Positions 19,947-28,619 of a stretch of 64,000 bases of DNA are shown piece by piece; the stretch's first letter is position 1, and each line of letters opens with the position of its first letter. The DNA comes from Kocuria varians. Lineage in GTDB: Bacteria > Actinomycetota > Actinomycetes > Actinomycetales > Micrococcaceae. The notes beneath the pieces were generated by a model that had not been told where the DNA came from, did not search any database, and saw only the letters and a program-made list of their open reading frames with translations. The stretch spans positions 19,758-83,757 of the forward strand of contig NZ_BJNW01000014.1 of NCBI RefSeq assembly GCF_006539885.1, written 5' to 3'. The position numbers were made by a program, and so were the translations under genes.

Positions 19947-20033
19947 AGCACCGTCCTCTTGTATTCAACACTCACGTGAGACTCGACACTGTGAACTCAA
20001 GTTTCACGTACGACTCCATATACATACGGAGGC

Positions 20034-20039
20034 TACGAT
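20034..20039 (+). promoter_or_regulatory. TANNNT box of the DUF3054 gene
   Basis: TACGAT ends 6 bases before the ATG at 20046, suggesting a leaderless mRNA, although ACGGAGG lies 11 bases further upstream. Confidence 0.35.
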
Positions 20040-20045
20040 CGAGAC

Positions 20046-20495
20046 ATGAGCACTTCTTCGACCCCCACCCCTGACTCCACGAACCACCGGGCCCCTGAAA
20101 CACGAATGACTCCCACGGCCGTAGCCCCGGGCCGCGAAACCTCCCGGTGGCCCCTCTACCTCCTGGCGGACCTTGTCCTCGTAGTGGTCTTCGCGGCCAT
20201 TGGCCGGGCCAGCCACGGTGAGGATGGGGGCGGGATGTTCCTCACGGCGTGGCCGTTTCTCGTGGGCACGCTGGTGGGCTGGCTCGTCTCCCGGGGTGCC
20301 CGCTCCCCCGCCGCCCTGTGGCCCACCGGCGTCGTCGTGTGGCTGGCCACGGAAGTCGTCGGCATGCTGCTGCGCGCTCTGACGGATCAGGGAACCGCGG
20401 TGTCGTTCATGATCGTGAGCCTCGTGGTGCTCGGTGTTTTCCTGCTGGGCTACCGAGCGATCGTCGCCGGTGTGCGACGGGCCCGCCGTCGCTGA
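20046..20495 (+). CDS. DUF3054 family membrane protein
   Basis: 149 aa. After a 35-residue Ser/Thr/Pro-rich N-terminus come four hydrophobic helices (about 37-55, 66-83, 91-112 and 118-140). They include the family-like motifs LLADLVLVVVFAAIGRASH and TAWPFLVGTLVGWL read in pieces, and the protein ends in a basic tail. DUF3054 proteins are actinobacterial, of unknown function. The gene stands alone, with an Lrp-type effector gene 100 bases downstream. Confidence 0.85.
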   Translation: MSTSSTPTPDSTNHRAPETRMTPTAVAPGRETSRWPLYLLADLVLVVVFAAIGRASHGEDGGGMFLTAWPFLVGTLVGWLVSRGARSPAALWPTGVVVWLATEVVGMLLRALTDQGTAVSFMIVSLVVLGVFLLGYRAIVAGVRRARRR

Positions 20496-20596
20496 GGCCC
20501 GTTAGGTCTTCTCCTCTTACTACTACGCCTGAAAATCCCTGACCACCGCGCAGCACCCGCTCGTGGGCCGGGGCCGCCGTCCGGAAAGGAACCCCC

Positions 20597-20878
20597 ATGT
20601 TCACCGCCATCGTTCTGATCAAGACCACCTCGGACAGGATCCCCGAGGTCGCTCAGGAGGTCTCCGACATCCGTGGCGTCACGGAGGTCTACTCGGTGAC
20701 CGGCGAGTGGGATCTCATCGCCCTGGTGCGCGTGCAGCAGCACGAGCGCCTTGCCGACGTGATCGCGGACGAGCTCTCCAAGGTGGACGGGGTGGTCTCC
20801 ACCAACACGAACATCGCGTTCCGCACCTACAGCACCCACGATCTCGACGCCGCCTTCGCCCTCGGCATCGACGACTGA
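20597..20878 (+). CDS. stand-alone Lrp/AsnC effector-binding (RAM) domain protein
   Basis: 93 aa made only of the ferredoxin-like alpha-beta fold that binds amino acids in Lrp/AsnC regulators; the DNA-binding helix-turn-helix is missing. Typical strands are TAIVLIKTT, GVTEVYSVTGEWDLIALVRV and VVSTNTNIAFRTY. ATG at 20597 with GGAAAGGAAC just upstream. Stand-alone RAM domain proteins can form mixed assemblies with full-length Lrp proteins or bind amino acids on their own; the role here is unknown. trpD converges on it from the other side across a strong terminator, which may be coincidence. Confidence 0.9.
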   Translation: MFTAIVLIKTTSDRIPEVAQEVSDIRGVTEVYSVTGEWDLIALVRVQQHERLADVIADELSKVDGVVSTNTNIAFRTYSTHDLDAAFALGIDD

Positions 20879-20897
20879 CCTGCCGAGCCCGCGCAGC

Positions 20898-20932
20898 ACG
20901 ACGCCCGCCCCGAGAACCGGGGCGGGCGTCGT
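20898..20932. terminator. bidirectional hairpin between the RAM gene and trpD
   Basis: Perfect 15 bp stem (20898-20912 with 20918-20932) and an AGAAC loop, placed between two convergent genes. Confidence 0.75.
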
Positions 20933-21050
20933 CGTCACTGGTGGGCCATGACCACCGTATGTGGCACGCCGGGACGGCGGTCAGGGTGCGTCAGCGCCCT
21001 CCCGCACCAAGGACAGCGCCCACGCGAAGAGGGACGCCGCAGTGGCCGCG

Positions 21051-22106
21051 CTACGCCGCGGCGAAGGCCACCCAGCGCGCGAGCACGTCCCGGGCGGCCC
21101 CCGAGTCGATGGCCTCCGCAGCTCGCGCCACCGTGGCCGCGAAGCGTTCTTGGAAGGGTTCGTCCGCTCGTTCGTCCACGGCCACGAGCCCCGCCGCGGC
21201 GTTGAGCAGAACGGCATGGCGGACGTGGCCGGGGGCGCCGTCGAGCACGTCGCGCACCACCCCGGCGTTGTAGGAGGCGTCCCCGCCGCGCAGGTCAGCG
21301 ATGGACGCCCGCGGCATGCCCAGATCCAGGGGATCCAGCGTGTGCTCCGTGATGCGGCCGTCCCGGACTTCCCACACGGCGGACGGCGCGGTCACGGTCA
21401 GCTCGTCGAGCCCGTCACCTCCGCGGAACACCAGCGCGCGGTCCCCGCGGTTCTGGAACACGCCGGCCATCAGGGGCGCCAGGGCGGCATCCGCGACGCC
21501 GATCGCGGACGCGCCCACGCGGGCCGGGTTCGTGATGGGGCCGAGGAAGTTGAACGCCGTGGCCACGCCGAGCGCCTTGCGGGCCGCCGCGGCGAAGCGC
21601 ATGGAAGGGTGGAACGTCTGCGCGAAGAGGAACGTGATCCCGACCTCGGAGACGGCCTGCTGGACGCGGTCCACCGGCACGTCCAGCTGCACACCGAGTT
21701 CCTCGAGGACGTCTGCGGACCCGGACTTCGACGACGACGCCCGGTTGCCGTGCTTGACCACGCGCGCGCCGGCGCCGGCGCAGACCAGCGCGGCCATCGT
21801 GGAGATGTTGACGCTCGACAGCCGGTCTCCCCCGGTGCCCACGATGTCCAGCGCGGGCCCCTCCACCGTGATGGGACGAGCGTGGCGCACCATGGCGTCC
21901 GCCAGGCCGTTGAGCTCGGCGACGCTCTCGCCCTTGGTCCGCAGCGCCATCAGGAAGCCCGCGATCACGGCATCGGGCACCTCTCCCGACATGATGTTGT
22001 CCATGGCCCAGAAGGACTGGTCCCAGGAGAGGTCCTGCCGCTGGCTGAGGGCCGCCAGGAGATCCGGCCACTGGATGGAGGTCCGTGCGTCGTTCGAGGT
22101 AGTCAC
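21051..22106 (-). CDS. trpD: anthranilate phosphoribosyltransferase
   Basis: 351 aa. Transfers phosphoribosyl from PRPP to anthranilate in tryptophan synthesis. The PRPP loop [14 protein letters not shown] is near residue 89, followed by the [18 protein letters not shown] anthranilate/PRPP segment (about 117-135) and [11 protein letters not shown] (about 177). The GTG at 22106 gives the expected N-terminus MTTSNDAR; a TAGAGT box ends 7 bases upstream and there is no Shine-Dalgarno, so it is probably leaderless. In this genome trpD is detached from the rest of the trp genes, as in many Micrococcales. It is divergent from ctaE. Confidence 0.96.
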   Translation of the reverse strand: MTTSNDARTSIQWPDLLAALSQRQDLSWDQSFWAMDNIMSGEVPDAVIAGFLMALRTKGESVAELNGLADAMVRHARPITVEGPALDIVGTGGDRLSSVNISTMAALVCAGAGARVVKHGNRASSSKSGSADVLEELGVQLDVPVDRVQQAVSEVGITFLFAQTFHPSMRFAAAARKALGVATAFNFLGPITNPARVGASAIGVADAALAPLMAGVFQNRGDRALVFRGGDGLDELTVTAPSAVWEVRDGRITEHTLDPLDLGMPRASIADLRGGDASYNAGVVRDVLDGAPGHVRHAVLLNAAAGLVAVDERADEPFQERFAATVARAAEAIDSGAARDVLARWVAFAAA

Positions 22107-22113
22107 GCTGCCG

Positions 22114-22119
22114 ACTCTA
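22114..22119 (-). promoter_or_regulatory. TANNNT box of trpD
   Basis: TAGAGT on the minus strand, 7 bases before the GTG start; no ribosome-binding site lies between them. Confidence 0.4.
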
Positions 22120-22265
22120 CCGTCCGGCTCGCTGAGGCGCGGATCACTCCCCCGGCACCGCCGCGCCCCGGATTCCCGGGGCGGGCGCGCCCCGGTCCGT
22201 GCTCGGAACGTCACCCAGATCACGGCGGCGGCGCGCGACACGGTGCGCGCCGAACGTCGCGGTGG

Positions 22266-22295
22266 TTGGTCCGCCGAGAGTTTTGGCGACATAAT
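22266..22295 (+). promoter_or_regulatory. candidate promoter of the ctaE-qcrCAB operon
   Basis: TTGGTC (22266-22271), an 18-base spacer, and CATAAT (22290-22295), with the ctaE GTG only 6 bases further on. Geometry suggests a leaderless start. Confidence 0.45.
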
Positions 22296-22301
22296 GTCTC
22301 T

Positions 22302-22940
22302 GTGACAACTGCGACTCATACCCCAGCCAAACCGGTGACGGCGAGCATCACTCGCCCCAACCTCACCTCCGTGGGCACCATTGTGTGGTTGTCCTCGGAA
22401 GTGATGTTCTTCGCCGGCCTCTTCGCCATGTACTTCACCCTGCGCGCCACCTCTCCTGAGGTGTGGCACGAGAACACCGAGATGCTGAACGTGCCCATGG
22501 CCACGATCAACACCATCGTCCTCGTGCTCAGCTCGGTGACCTGCCAGTTCGGTGTCTTCGCGGCCGAGCGACTGCAGCCCCGCCGCACCGGCGGCCTGTT
22601 CCAGCTCAGCAAGTGGGGCCTCACCGAATGGTTCGCCCTCTCGTTCCTCATGGGCGCGGTCTTCGTGTCCGTGCAGGTCTACGAGTACGCGTCCCTGGTC
22701 TCCGAGGGCGTCAGCATAGCGGCCAATGCGTACGGCTCCGCCTTCTATATCACCACGGGCTTCCACGCCCTGCACGTGACCGGCGGCCTCATCGCATTCC
22801 TCTTCATCATCGGCCGCGCCTTCGTCGCCAAGCGCTTCGGCCACTACGAGGCCACCTCGGCCATCGTGGTGTCCTACTACTGGCACTTCGTCGACGTGGT
22901 CTGGATCGTCCTGTTCCTCCTGGTCTACTTCATCAAGTAG
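22302..22940 (+). CDS. ctaE: cytochrome c oxidase subunit III
   Basis: 212 aa integral membrane subunit of the aa3 oxidase, five predicted helices, as usual for the short actinobacterial form. Visible landmarks are [15 protein letters not shown] (helix 1), [13 protein letters not shown] and the C-terminal [14 protein letters not shown], which carries the conserved His and Glu/Asp region. The GTG at 22302 is preferred over an out-of-frame ATG at 22294 that stops after three codons. It is the first gene of ctaE-qcrC-qcrA-qcrB. Placing oxidase subunit III with the bc1 genes is typical of the actinobacterial bcc-aa3 supercomplex. Confidence 0.96.
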   Translation: MTTATHTPAKPVTASITRPNLTSVGTIVWLSSEVMFFAGLFAMYFTLRATSPEVWHENTEMLNVPMATINTIVLVLSSVTCQFGVFAAERLQPRRTGGLFQLSKWGLTEWFALSFLMGAVFVSVQVYEYASLVSEGVSIAANAYGSAFYITTGFHALHVTGGLIAFLFIIGRAFVAKRFGHYEATSAIVVSYYWHFVDVVWIVLFLLVYFIK

Positions 22941-22997
22941 CCGGAGCCAGGACCTCACCCATCCAAGTCTCAGAACCGAGTAAAAGGAACGTTTGAC

Positions 22998-23789
22998 GTG
23001 AAGGCACTCTCACAAAAGCGCCGCCATCCCATGGCAGCCCTCGCGCTGCTGGTCATGGCTTTGCTTCTCACCGGTGGACTCTACGCAGTTGCCACAACCA
23101 CCAACGAAGCGAAGGCCGAGACGACCACCTACTCGGCTCAGGACATCGAGCAGGGACAGAAGCTCTTCATGTCCAACTGCTCCACCTGCCACGGCATGAA
23201 GGCCCAGGGCACGGACTCCGGTCCGTCCCTGATCGGTGTGGGCGCATCCTCCGTGGACTTCCAGGTCGGCACCGGCCGCATGCCCATGCAGATGCAGGGC
23301 CCCCAGGCGCAGGTCAAGCCGCCGCAGTTCACCGAGGAGCAGACCGGCCAGCTCGCCGCGTACGTCGCCTCCCTCGGCGCGGGTCCCAGTGTTCCCGCCG
23401 AAGAGTACCTGGACATCTCCAAGGGCAACTCCGCCAACGGCGCCCAGGTGTTCCTGGTCAACTGCGCGATGTGCCACAATGCGGCCGGCCAGGGCGGCGC
23501 CCTGACCCGCGGCAAGTTCGCCCCCTCCCTCATGGGCGTGAGCGAGAAGCACATCTACGAGGCCATGCAGACCGGCCCGCAGAACATGCCCGTCTTCAAC
23601 GACGCCAACATCACGCCGGACGAGAAGCGCGACGTCATCACCTACCTGAAGACGCTCGACAACAACACCACGGTCGGCGGATTCAGCCTGGGTTCGCTCG
23701 GCCCCGTCTCGGAGGGCCTGTTCATCTGGACCATCGGTCTGGTGGTCGTTATCGGCTTCACCGTCTGGCTGACCTCCCGCTCCGCCTGA
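22998..23789 (+). CDS. qcrC: cytochrome bc1 complex diheme cytochrome c subunit
   Basis: 263 aa. An N-terminal membrane/signal helix (about residues 12-32), two c-type heme domains with motifs CSTCH (about 55) and CAMCH (about 155), and a C-terminal transmembrane anchor (about 238-258). Diheme QcrC hands electrons straight to the oxidase CuA site, replacing soluble cytochrome c in actinobacteria. GTG start at 22998 with AAAAGGAAC 7 bases upstream. Second gene of the operon. Confidence 0.96.
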   Translation: MKALSQKRRHPMAALALLVMALLLTGGLYAVATTTNEAKAETTTYSAQDIEQGQKLFMSNCSTCHGMKAQGTDSGPSLIGVGASSVDFQVGTGRMPMQMQGPQAQVKPPQFTEEQTGQLAAYVASLGAGPSVPAEEYLDISKGNSANGAQVFLVNCAMCHNAAGQGGALTRGKFAPSLMGVSEKHIYEAMQTGPQNMPVFNDANITPDEKRDVITYLKTLDNNTTVGGFSLGSLGPVSEGLFIWTIGLVVVIGFTVWLTSRSA

Positions 23790-23847
23790 GAGCATCCGCC
23801 GGCCCCGGGTCGGCACCCCTGACACTATTCACAGCACCAAGAGAAGA

Positions 23848-24954
23848 ATGAGGGACCACATGGGCGACCATCGTGATGGCACTCCCCACAAGAGCGGGGC
23901 GGTTGTCACCTCGGACGGCGCGGAGCAGGAACAGTTCCCCAACCCGGGGCTTCCCCCGCACCGCCCCCGCGTGACCGACGTAGACCCCAAGGCTGCAAAA
24001 CGTGCGGAGCACCAGGTTCTGATCCTGTTCCTGCTCTCCATGGTCGGATCAGTCCTGTTCTTCGTGGCCTACTTCGGCATCCGCGTGGACGGCCCCCTGT
24101 ACGACGCGGTGAACACCGAGCCCACGAGCCAGCTGCGTCTTCAGAACACGCTGCTCGGTCTTGGCATCGCACTCGGCATGTTCGGCATCGGCATCGGCGT
24201 GGTCCACTGGGCCCGCACGCTCATGCCGGATCACGAGATCGTCGAGATGCGCCACGACATCCGAAGTGAAGAGGATCGCGCCGAAGCACAGAGCATCCTC
24301 AACACCATCTACGACGAGTCCGGGGTCAAGCGTCGCCCGCTGCTGCGCAACACGCTCATCGGTGCCGCCGTGCTGATGCCCCTCCCCTTCGTCGGATTGC
24401 TCAAGGATCTCGGCCCCACGGACCTCAAGGTCCTGCGCCACACCATGTGGGACGAAGGTGTCCGCCTCGTCCGTGACCCCTCCGGCACCCCCATCAAGGC
24501 GTCGGACGTCACCCTGGGCTCCGTTTTCCACGTCGTACCCGAGAGCCTCAGCAGCCTCAGCCACGAAGACGGCTACCTCAACGAGAAGGCCAAGGCCGTC
24601 GTCCTGCTCATGCGCCTGGACCCGGACACGGTCAACGTCTCCGAGGAGCGCAAGAACTGGAACGTGGACGGCATCTTCGCCTACTCCAAGGTCTGCACCC
24701 ACGTGGGCTGCCCGATCGCTCTGTACGAGCAGCACACGCACCACCTGCTGTGCCCGTGCCACCAGTCCACCTTCGACCTCGTGAACGAGTGCGAGGTCAT
24801 CTTCGGCCCGGCTTCCCGCCCGCTGCCGCAGCTGCCCATCTCCGTTGACTCCGACGGCTACCTCGTGGCGCGCAGCGACTTCCACGAGCCCGTGGGACCG
24901 ACATACTCCCAGCGTGACTTCGCAGTCAAGGAAATGCAGGGTGAGGGGAACTAA
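23848..24954 (+). CDS. qcrA: cytochrome bc1 complex Rieske iron-sulfur subunit
   Basis: 368 aa. Three membrane helices in the N-terminal half (about 60-80, 95-118, 168-185), as in actinobacterial QcrA, then the Rieske domain with cluster motifs CTHVGCPI (about 285) and CPCHQSTF (about 308). It oxidises menaquinol and passes one electron to QcrC. The ATG at 23848 is used; MGDH four codons later is an alternative. Its stop TAA shares one base with the ATG of qcrB, indicating translational coupling. Confidence 0.95.
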   Translation: MRDHMGDHRDGTPHKSGAVVTSDGAEQEQFPNPGLPPHRPRVTDVDPKAAKRAEHQVLILFLLSMVGSVLFFVAYFGIRVDGPLYDAVNTEPTSQLRLQNTLLGLGIALGMFGIGIGVVHWARTLMPDHEIVEMRHDIRSEEDRAEAQSILNTIYDESGVKRRPLLRNTLIGAAVLMPLPFVGLLKDLGPTDLKVLRHTMWDEGVRLVRDPSGTPIKASDVTLGSVFHVVPESLSSLSHEDGYLNEKAKAVVLLMRLDPDTVNVSEERKNWNVDGIFAYSKVCTHVGCPIALYEQHTHHLLCPCHQSTFDLVNECEVIFGPASRPLPQLPISVDSDGYLVARSDFHEPVGPTYSQRDFAVKEMQGEGN

Positions 24955-26624
24955 TGTCTACTTCGTCAGACTTCGAGTATCGGCCCAGCACCGTCACCGG
25001 TCGCATTGCCAACTTCGTGGACACCCGCGTGGGTGCCTCCGCCATGGTCAAGGAGTTCGGCCGCAAGGTCTTCCCGGACCACTGGACCTTCATGTTCGGT
25101 GAGGTGGCGCTCTACAGCTTCGTCATCCTCCTGCTCTCGGGCACGTTCCTGGCATTCTGGTTCGACCCGACCATGACCTCCATGGAGTACAAGGGCAGCT
25201 ACGTGCCCATGCAGGGCGTGGAGATGTCCGGGGCCTACGCCTCAGCGCTGAACATCTCGTTCGACATCCGAGGCGGCCTCTTCCTTCGCCAGTTGCACCA
25301 CTGGTCCGCGCTGATGTTCGTCATGGCGCTGTCCGTGCACATGCTTCGTGTCTTCTTCACCGGTGCGTTCCGGCGCCCGCGCGAGCTCAACTGGGTCGTC
25401 GGCTGCGTGCTCTTCATCCTCGCGATCGTCGCCGGCTTCTCTGGCTACTCCCTCCCGGACGACGTCCTCTCCGGCAACGGCCTGCGCATCGCTGATGCGA
25501 TCGCCAAGTCCATGCCGATCGTCGGCACCTACATCTCCATGTTCATGTTCGGTGGCGAGTTCCCGGGTCACGCGATCATCGGCCGCCTCTACATCGTGCA
25601 CGTGCTGATCATCCCCGCGCTGATCCTGGTGATGATCGTGATTCACCTGTTCATGGTCGTCGTCCACAAGCACACCCAGTACCCCGGCCCCGGCCGCACT
25701 GAGGACAACGTGGTCGGCTTCCCCGTGGGCCCCATCTACGCGGCCAAAGCCGGGGGCTTCTTCTTCATTGTCTTCGGCATCCTCGCTGCCATCGCGGGCA
25801 CCACGACGATCAACGCCATCTGGAACTACGGTCCCTACGATCCCTCCCCCGTGCAGGCCGGTTCGCAGCCTGACTGGTACATGGGCTTCTCCGACGGCGG
25901 ACTGCGCCTGATGCCCGGCAACTGGCCGTTCTCCTGGGAGGTCAGCATCTTCGGCCTCGCGGTTCCGCTGGCGATCCTGTTGCCGCTGATCCCCATGGCT
26001 GGCATGTTCGTGGTCATGTTCGCCTGGCCCTGGATCGAGCGATGGGTCACCCGCGACGACCGCGTCCACAACATCCTGGACCGTCCGCGCAACGCCCCCT
26101 TCCGCACCGCGGTGGGTGCTGCGGGCATCACGTTCTACGCCGTGCAGATGATGGCCGCCAGCGGTGACCTCATCGCCACGCACTTCCACCTGGCCGTGAA
26201 CGACGTCATCTACTGGCTGCGCGCGCTGTACTTCCTGGGTCCCATCCTGGCGTTCATCATCGTCCGCCGGTTCTGCCTGTCGTTGCAGCGCAAGGACCGT
26301 GAGATCGTGCTCCACGGCCGCGAGTCGGGCCGCATCCAGGCCCTGCCCCACGGCGAGTTCGTGGAGGTCCACGAGCAGCTCGACGAGTACCGTCGCTACA
26401 AGCTGGTGGACTTCCAGGACCGTCAGGTGCTCCCCGCCCGTGCAAATGCCGAGGGCAAGGTCACCGGTACCGAGAAGCTCCGCGGTCGTCTGAGCCGCCT
26501 GTTCTTCGAGGACCGCGTTGCTCCGGTCACCCCGGCCGAGCTGGAGGCCGCTCACGACCACGGTCACCACGCCGAGCCCGCGGGCGTCGGCGCCGGGTCC
26601 CCCGGCGGTGAGCTCGAGAAGTAG
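24954..26624 (+). CDS. qcrB: cytochrome bc1 complex cytochrome b subunit
   Basis: 556 aa. Eight or more membrane helices. Heme b ligand pairs lie in LHHWSALMFVMALSVHMLR (first pair, about residues 105-125) and in the later RLYIVHVLIIP/VIHLFMVVVHKHT segments (about 215-240). The Qo-site region is PDWYMGFSDG rather than the mitochondrial PEWY. A 120-residue hydrophilic C-terminal extension is typical of actinobacteria. One-base overlap with qcrA. The operon is closed by a long hairpin at 26655-26710. Confidence 0.96.
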   Translation: MSTSSDFEYRPSTVTGRIANFVDTRVGASAMVKEFGRKVFPDHWTFMFGEVALYSFVILLLSGTFLAFWFDPTMTSMEYKGSYVPMQGVEMSGAYASALNISFDIRGGLFLRQLHHWSALMFVMALSVHMLRVFFTGAFRRPRELNWVVGCVLFILAIVAGFSGYSLPDDVLSGNGLRIADAIAKSMPIVGTYISMFMFGGEFPGHAIIGRLYIVHVLIIPALILVMIVIHLFMVVVHKHTQYPGPGRTEDNVVGFPVGPIYAAKAGGFFFIVFGILAAIAGTTTINAIWNYGPYDPSPVQAGSQPDWYMGFSDGGLRLMPGNWPFSWEVSIFGLAVPLAILLPLIPMAGMFVVMFAWPWIERWVTRDDRVHNILDRPRNAPFRTAVGAAGITFYAVQMMAASGDLIATHFHLAVNDVIYWLRALYFLGPILAFIIVRRFCLSLQRKDREIVLHGRESGRIQALPHGEFVEVHEQLDEYRRYKLVDFQDRQVLPARANAEGKVTGTEKLRGRLSRLFFEDRVAPVTPAELEAAHDHGHHAEPAGVGAGSPGGELEK

Positions 26625-26654
26625 GCACTATCCCCGGCGCACCTCGGTGCGTCC

Positions 26655-26710
26655 GCGAAAGGGCCCGTGGAGGCGTGCAGAAATGCACCGCCCACCACGG
26701 GCCCTTTCGC
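26655..26710 (+). terminator. terminator of the ctaE-qcrCAB operon
   Basis: GCGAAAGGGCCCGTGG (26655-26670) pairs with CCACGGGCCCTTTCGC (26695-26710), 16 bp perfect, around a 24-base loop, 31 bases past qcrB. Confidence 0.7.
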
Positions 26711-27005
26711 TCGCTCTGGGCAGTACCGTCTTCGCGGCTCGTGGGGCACCGACGGGCTCGTCGGTCGGTGCCAGCTCTAAGGGGGCTAAGACACCCCGCT
26801 ACGCCCCTCAGGGGTCGAACTGGGCGTCGCTGATACGGGTTAGGACGTCCGGCTCGCCCTCCCAAGTGGGTCTCTCCGGCGCGAAGTCACCCACGCTCGA
26901 ACACAGCGCCCTCCTCGACGCCCTCAACGAGATTGCCGGTGCCCTGTCATCGTGATGCGTGCTCCGCAGCGAGACTGCGTGGGGCAGATGGGCTCGGAAG
27001 GTGTG
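26711..27005. other. gene debris between qcrB and the broken acetyltransferase
   Basis: About 300 bases with no intact gene. On the minus strand a frame from about 26950 to a TGA at 26808-26810 ends ERPTWEGEPDVLTRISDAQFDP, which reads like a genuine protein tail, but it has no start and no recognisable family. It may belong to the same degraded block as the acetyltransferase upstream. Confidence 0.3.
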
Positions 27006-27946
27006 TCAGCGCTCGAGGTCGATTCGTGTCTCGGTGCACTGGTAGCCGGCCCGCTCGAACGCTGCAGCCATCGGCGTGTTCACGGCATCCGTGGTGGCAG
27101 TGATCCTGTCAGCTCCGGACGCGGCATGAAAAGCGGTGATGAACCCGAGGAGATCGTCGACGTATCCGCGCCCGCGGTGTTCTGGCAGGACCGCCAGATA
27201 CCCGACGTTGCGGTTCGTCGGGGTGACTGAGGGGATGGCGATCCCCACGACGGAGCCGTACTCGTCGTACGCGAGGCGTCACCAGTCCCGGTCGCCGGGT
27301 CAGGAACGGTAGTAGTCCACCTCGTCTCGCGCCAAGCTCAGCGCATCGGTGGTGGCCAACTCGCGTCGGGTCATGACGTCGAGGGAGCCGGGCATGACGC
27401 GGGCGAAGAGACTGATGAACGTGTCGTCATCAGCTGGCTCAAACCGCAGCCGCGAGCTGGGAGGGATGACGGGGGTCACTTGTTTCCACTCGAACTGCCG
27501 CCGCTCGTTGTGGTGCCCCAGACCCATGCCCGTGGCCTCTACGATCTTCGTGTGGACCTCGTGGGCCACCGCGGCGTCCTCGCGCCAGGCGACGGGGACA
27601 CGCAGGGTGTGCGGCAACGGGACAGGGATACCGCGAGCGGCCAGAACGGCGTGGCCGCGCTTAAGAAGCGCGCGGAGGACCTTTGCCGCCTCCGTGTGAC
27701 CCGCCACGACATCCCACACGTCAAGCGCCAGGGGGGTCTGTTGGTCCCGCCCCACCACAAGGCCCGGCCGATGACTTGGCCAGCATCGTCGATGGCGACC
27801 TGCGACCACTGAGGCCGTAGACGTCCGGCTCCGATCTCGGTCTCGATCTCGGCAGATGTCATCCCGATCCCGGACGTGGTCGCCATAGTGGCGGCTTCAT
27901 GCAGCAGCTGTGCGGTGGGCGTTTCGATCCTCATGCTTGAAATCAT
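27006..27946 (-). pseudogene. GNAT-family N-acetyltransferase, multiply broken
   Basis: The start MISSMRIETPTAQLLHEAA lies at 27946 behind a G-rich ribosome-binding site. After about 70 residues the frame is lost near 27725-27735 and resumes one frame over at LDVWDVVAGHTEAAKVL. This second part is interrupted by two in-frame TGA codons (27298-27300, after DEVDYYRS, and 27277-27279, after PGDRDW). The last section holds the acetyl-CoA-binding motif VLPEHRGRGYVDDLLG and GADRITATTDAVNTPM, ending at 27006. Joined, it would be a roughly 310 aa GNAT protein with an N-terminal second lobe. At least three lesions make sequencing error an unlikely sole cause. Sits in the gap that separates the two respiratory operons. 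Confidence 0.8.
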
Positions 27947-28152
27947 GCCGCACCCCCCCCGAGCCGAGCGCGAGCGAATCCCATGGCTCCGTAGGGAAGG
28001 CCGCCAGACCTGGCATCGATCTCACAGCTGAAGAACCCCGGTGGACAGCATTCCGCGGAAGCGACCGATGACGTGATCATCAGCCAGCTCGGGACTCATG
28101 CCTCATGATGCGTGCAAAGGCCGCGCACGCCAGTTGTCACCCCACGACAAAA

Positions 28153-28189
28153 ACAGCCCGCCCCATCCATGACGGATGGGGCGGGCTGT
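28153..28189 (-). terminator. Rho-independent terminator of the ctaC-ctaD-ctaF operon
   Basis: Perfect 16 bp GC stem (28153-28168 with 28174-28189) with a 5-base loop, followed in the minus-strand direction by a run of T residues (complement of 28147-28152). The best classical terminator in the window. Confidence 0.88.
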
Positions 28190-28214
28190 GTCGGTGCCGA
28201 CTGTCAGATCCCGA

Positions 28215-28619
28215 TCAGTGCGAGTACTCCCCGCGGGAGTGCTCGAAGATCAGGCCCAAAAGACCCAGCAGGGCCACCGGAACGGCCAGGCCCACGATCC
28301 ACCAGCCGACGGCCAGCGCGGTCACGAACAGCGCGCAACCGATGCCGAGCAGCAGGGGCCACCAGCTCCACGGGGAGAAGAACCCGTAGTCGCCGGACAT
28401 CTCCACGATCTCGCCGTCCTCACGGTCCTCCGGGAGGGTTCCCCCGGTGGAGCGCTGCACGAGCCAGAGGTAGATCACGAGCATGAAGCTCATGGCCGAC
28501 AGGGCGAGCAGAGCGGGGAAGCCCGCAAGCTCCTGGAAGTCCGTCACGTAGCCGTAGATGAACCCGACGATGAGGCAGAAGACCGCCAGCATCAGGAACA
28601 GCTTGATGGTTGCCTTCAT
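28215..28619 (-). CDS. ctaF: cytochrome c oxidase subunit IV, actinobacterial
   Basis: 134 aa small membrane subunit specific to actinobacterial aa3 oxidases. Four hydrophobic helices (about 5-25, 33-52, 88-105 and 108-125) and a hydrophilic central loop with [26 protein letters not shown] read in pieces, a family hallmark. Its ATG overlaps the ctaD stop by 4 bases (ATGA), so it is translationally coupled. It is the last gene of the operon, ahead of a strong terminator. Confidence 0.94.
   Translation of the reverse strand: MKATIKLFLMLAVFCLIVGFIYGYVTDFQELAGFPALLALSAMSFMLVIYLWLVQRSTGGTLPEDREDGEIVEMSGDYGFFSPWSWWPLLLGIGCALFVTALAVGWWIVGLAVPVALLGLLGLIFEHSRGEYSH

Noticed and set aside
22160..22190. 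GC hairpin CGCCCCGG/CCGGGGCG in the trpD-ctaE spacer as a terminator
   Set aside because: It lies between two divergent genes, so there is no transcript for it to end; it may be chance in GC-rich DNA or a minor leader structure.
27277..27300. In-frame TGA codons as selenocysteine
   Set aside because: A third lesion (frameshift) is present in the same gene, GNAT enzymes are not selenoproteins, and no SECIS-like hairpin follows; decay is simpler.
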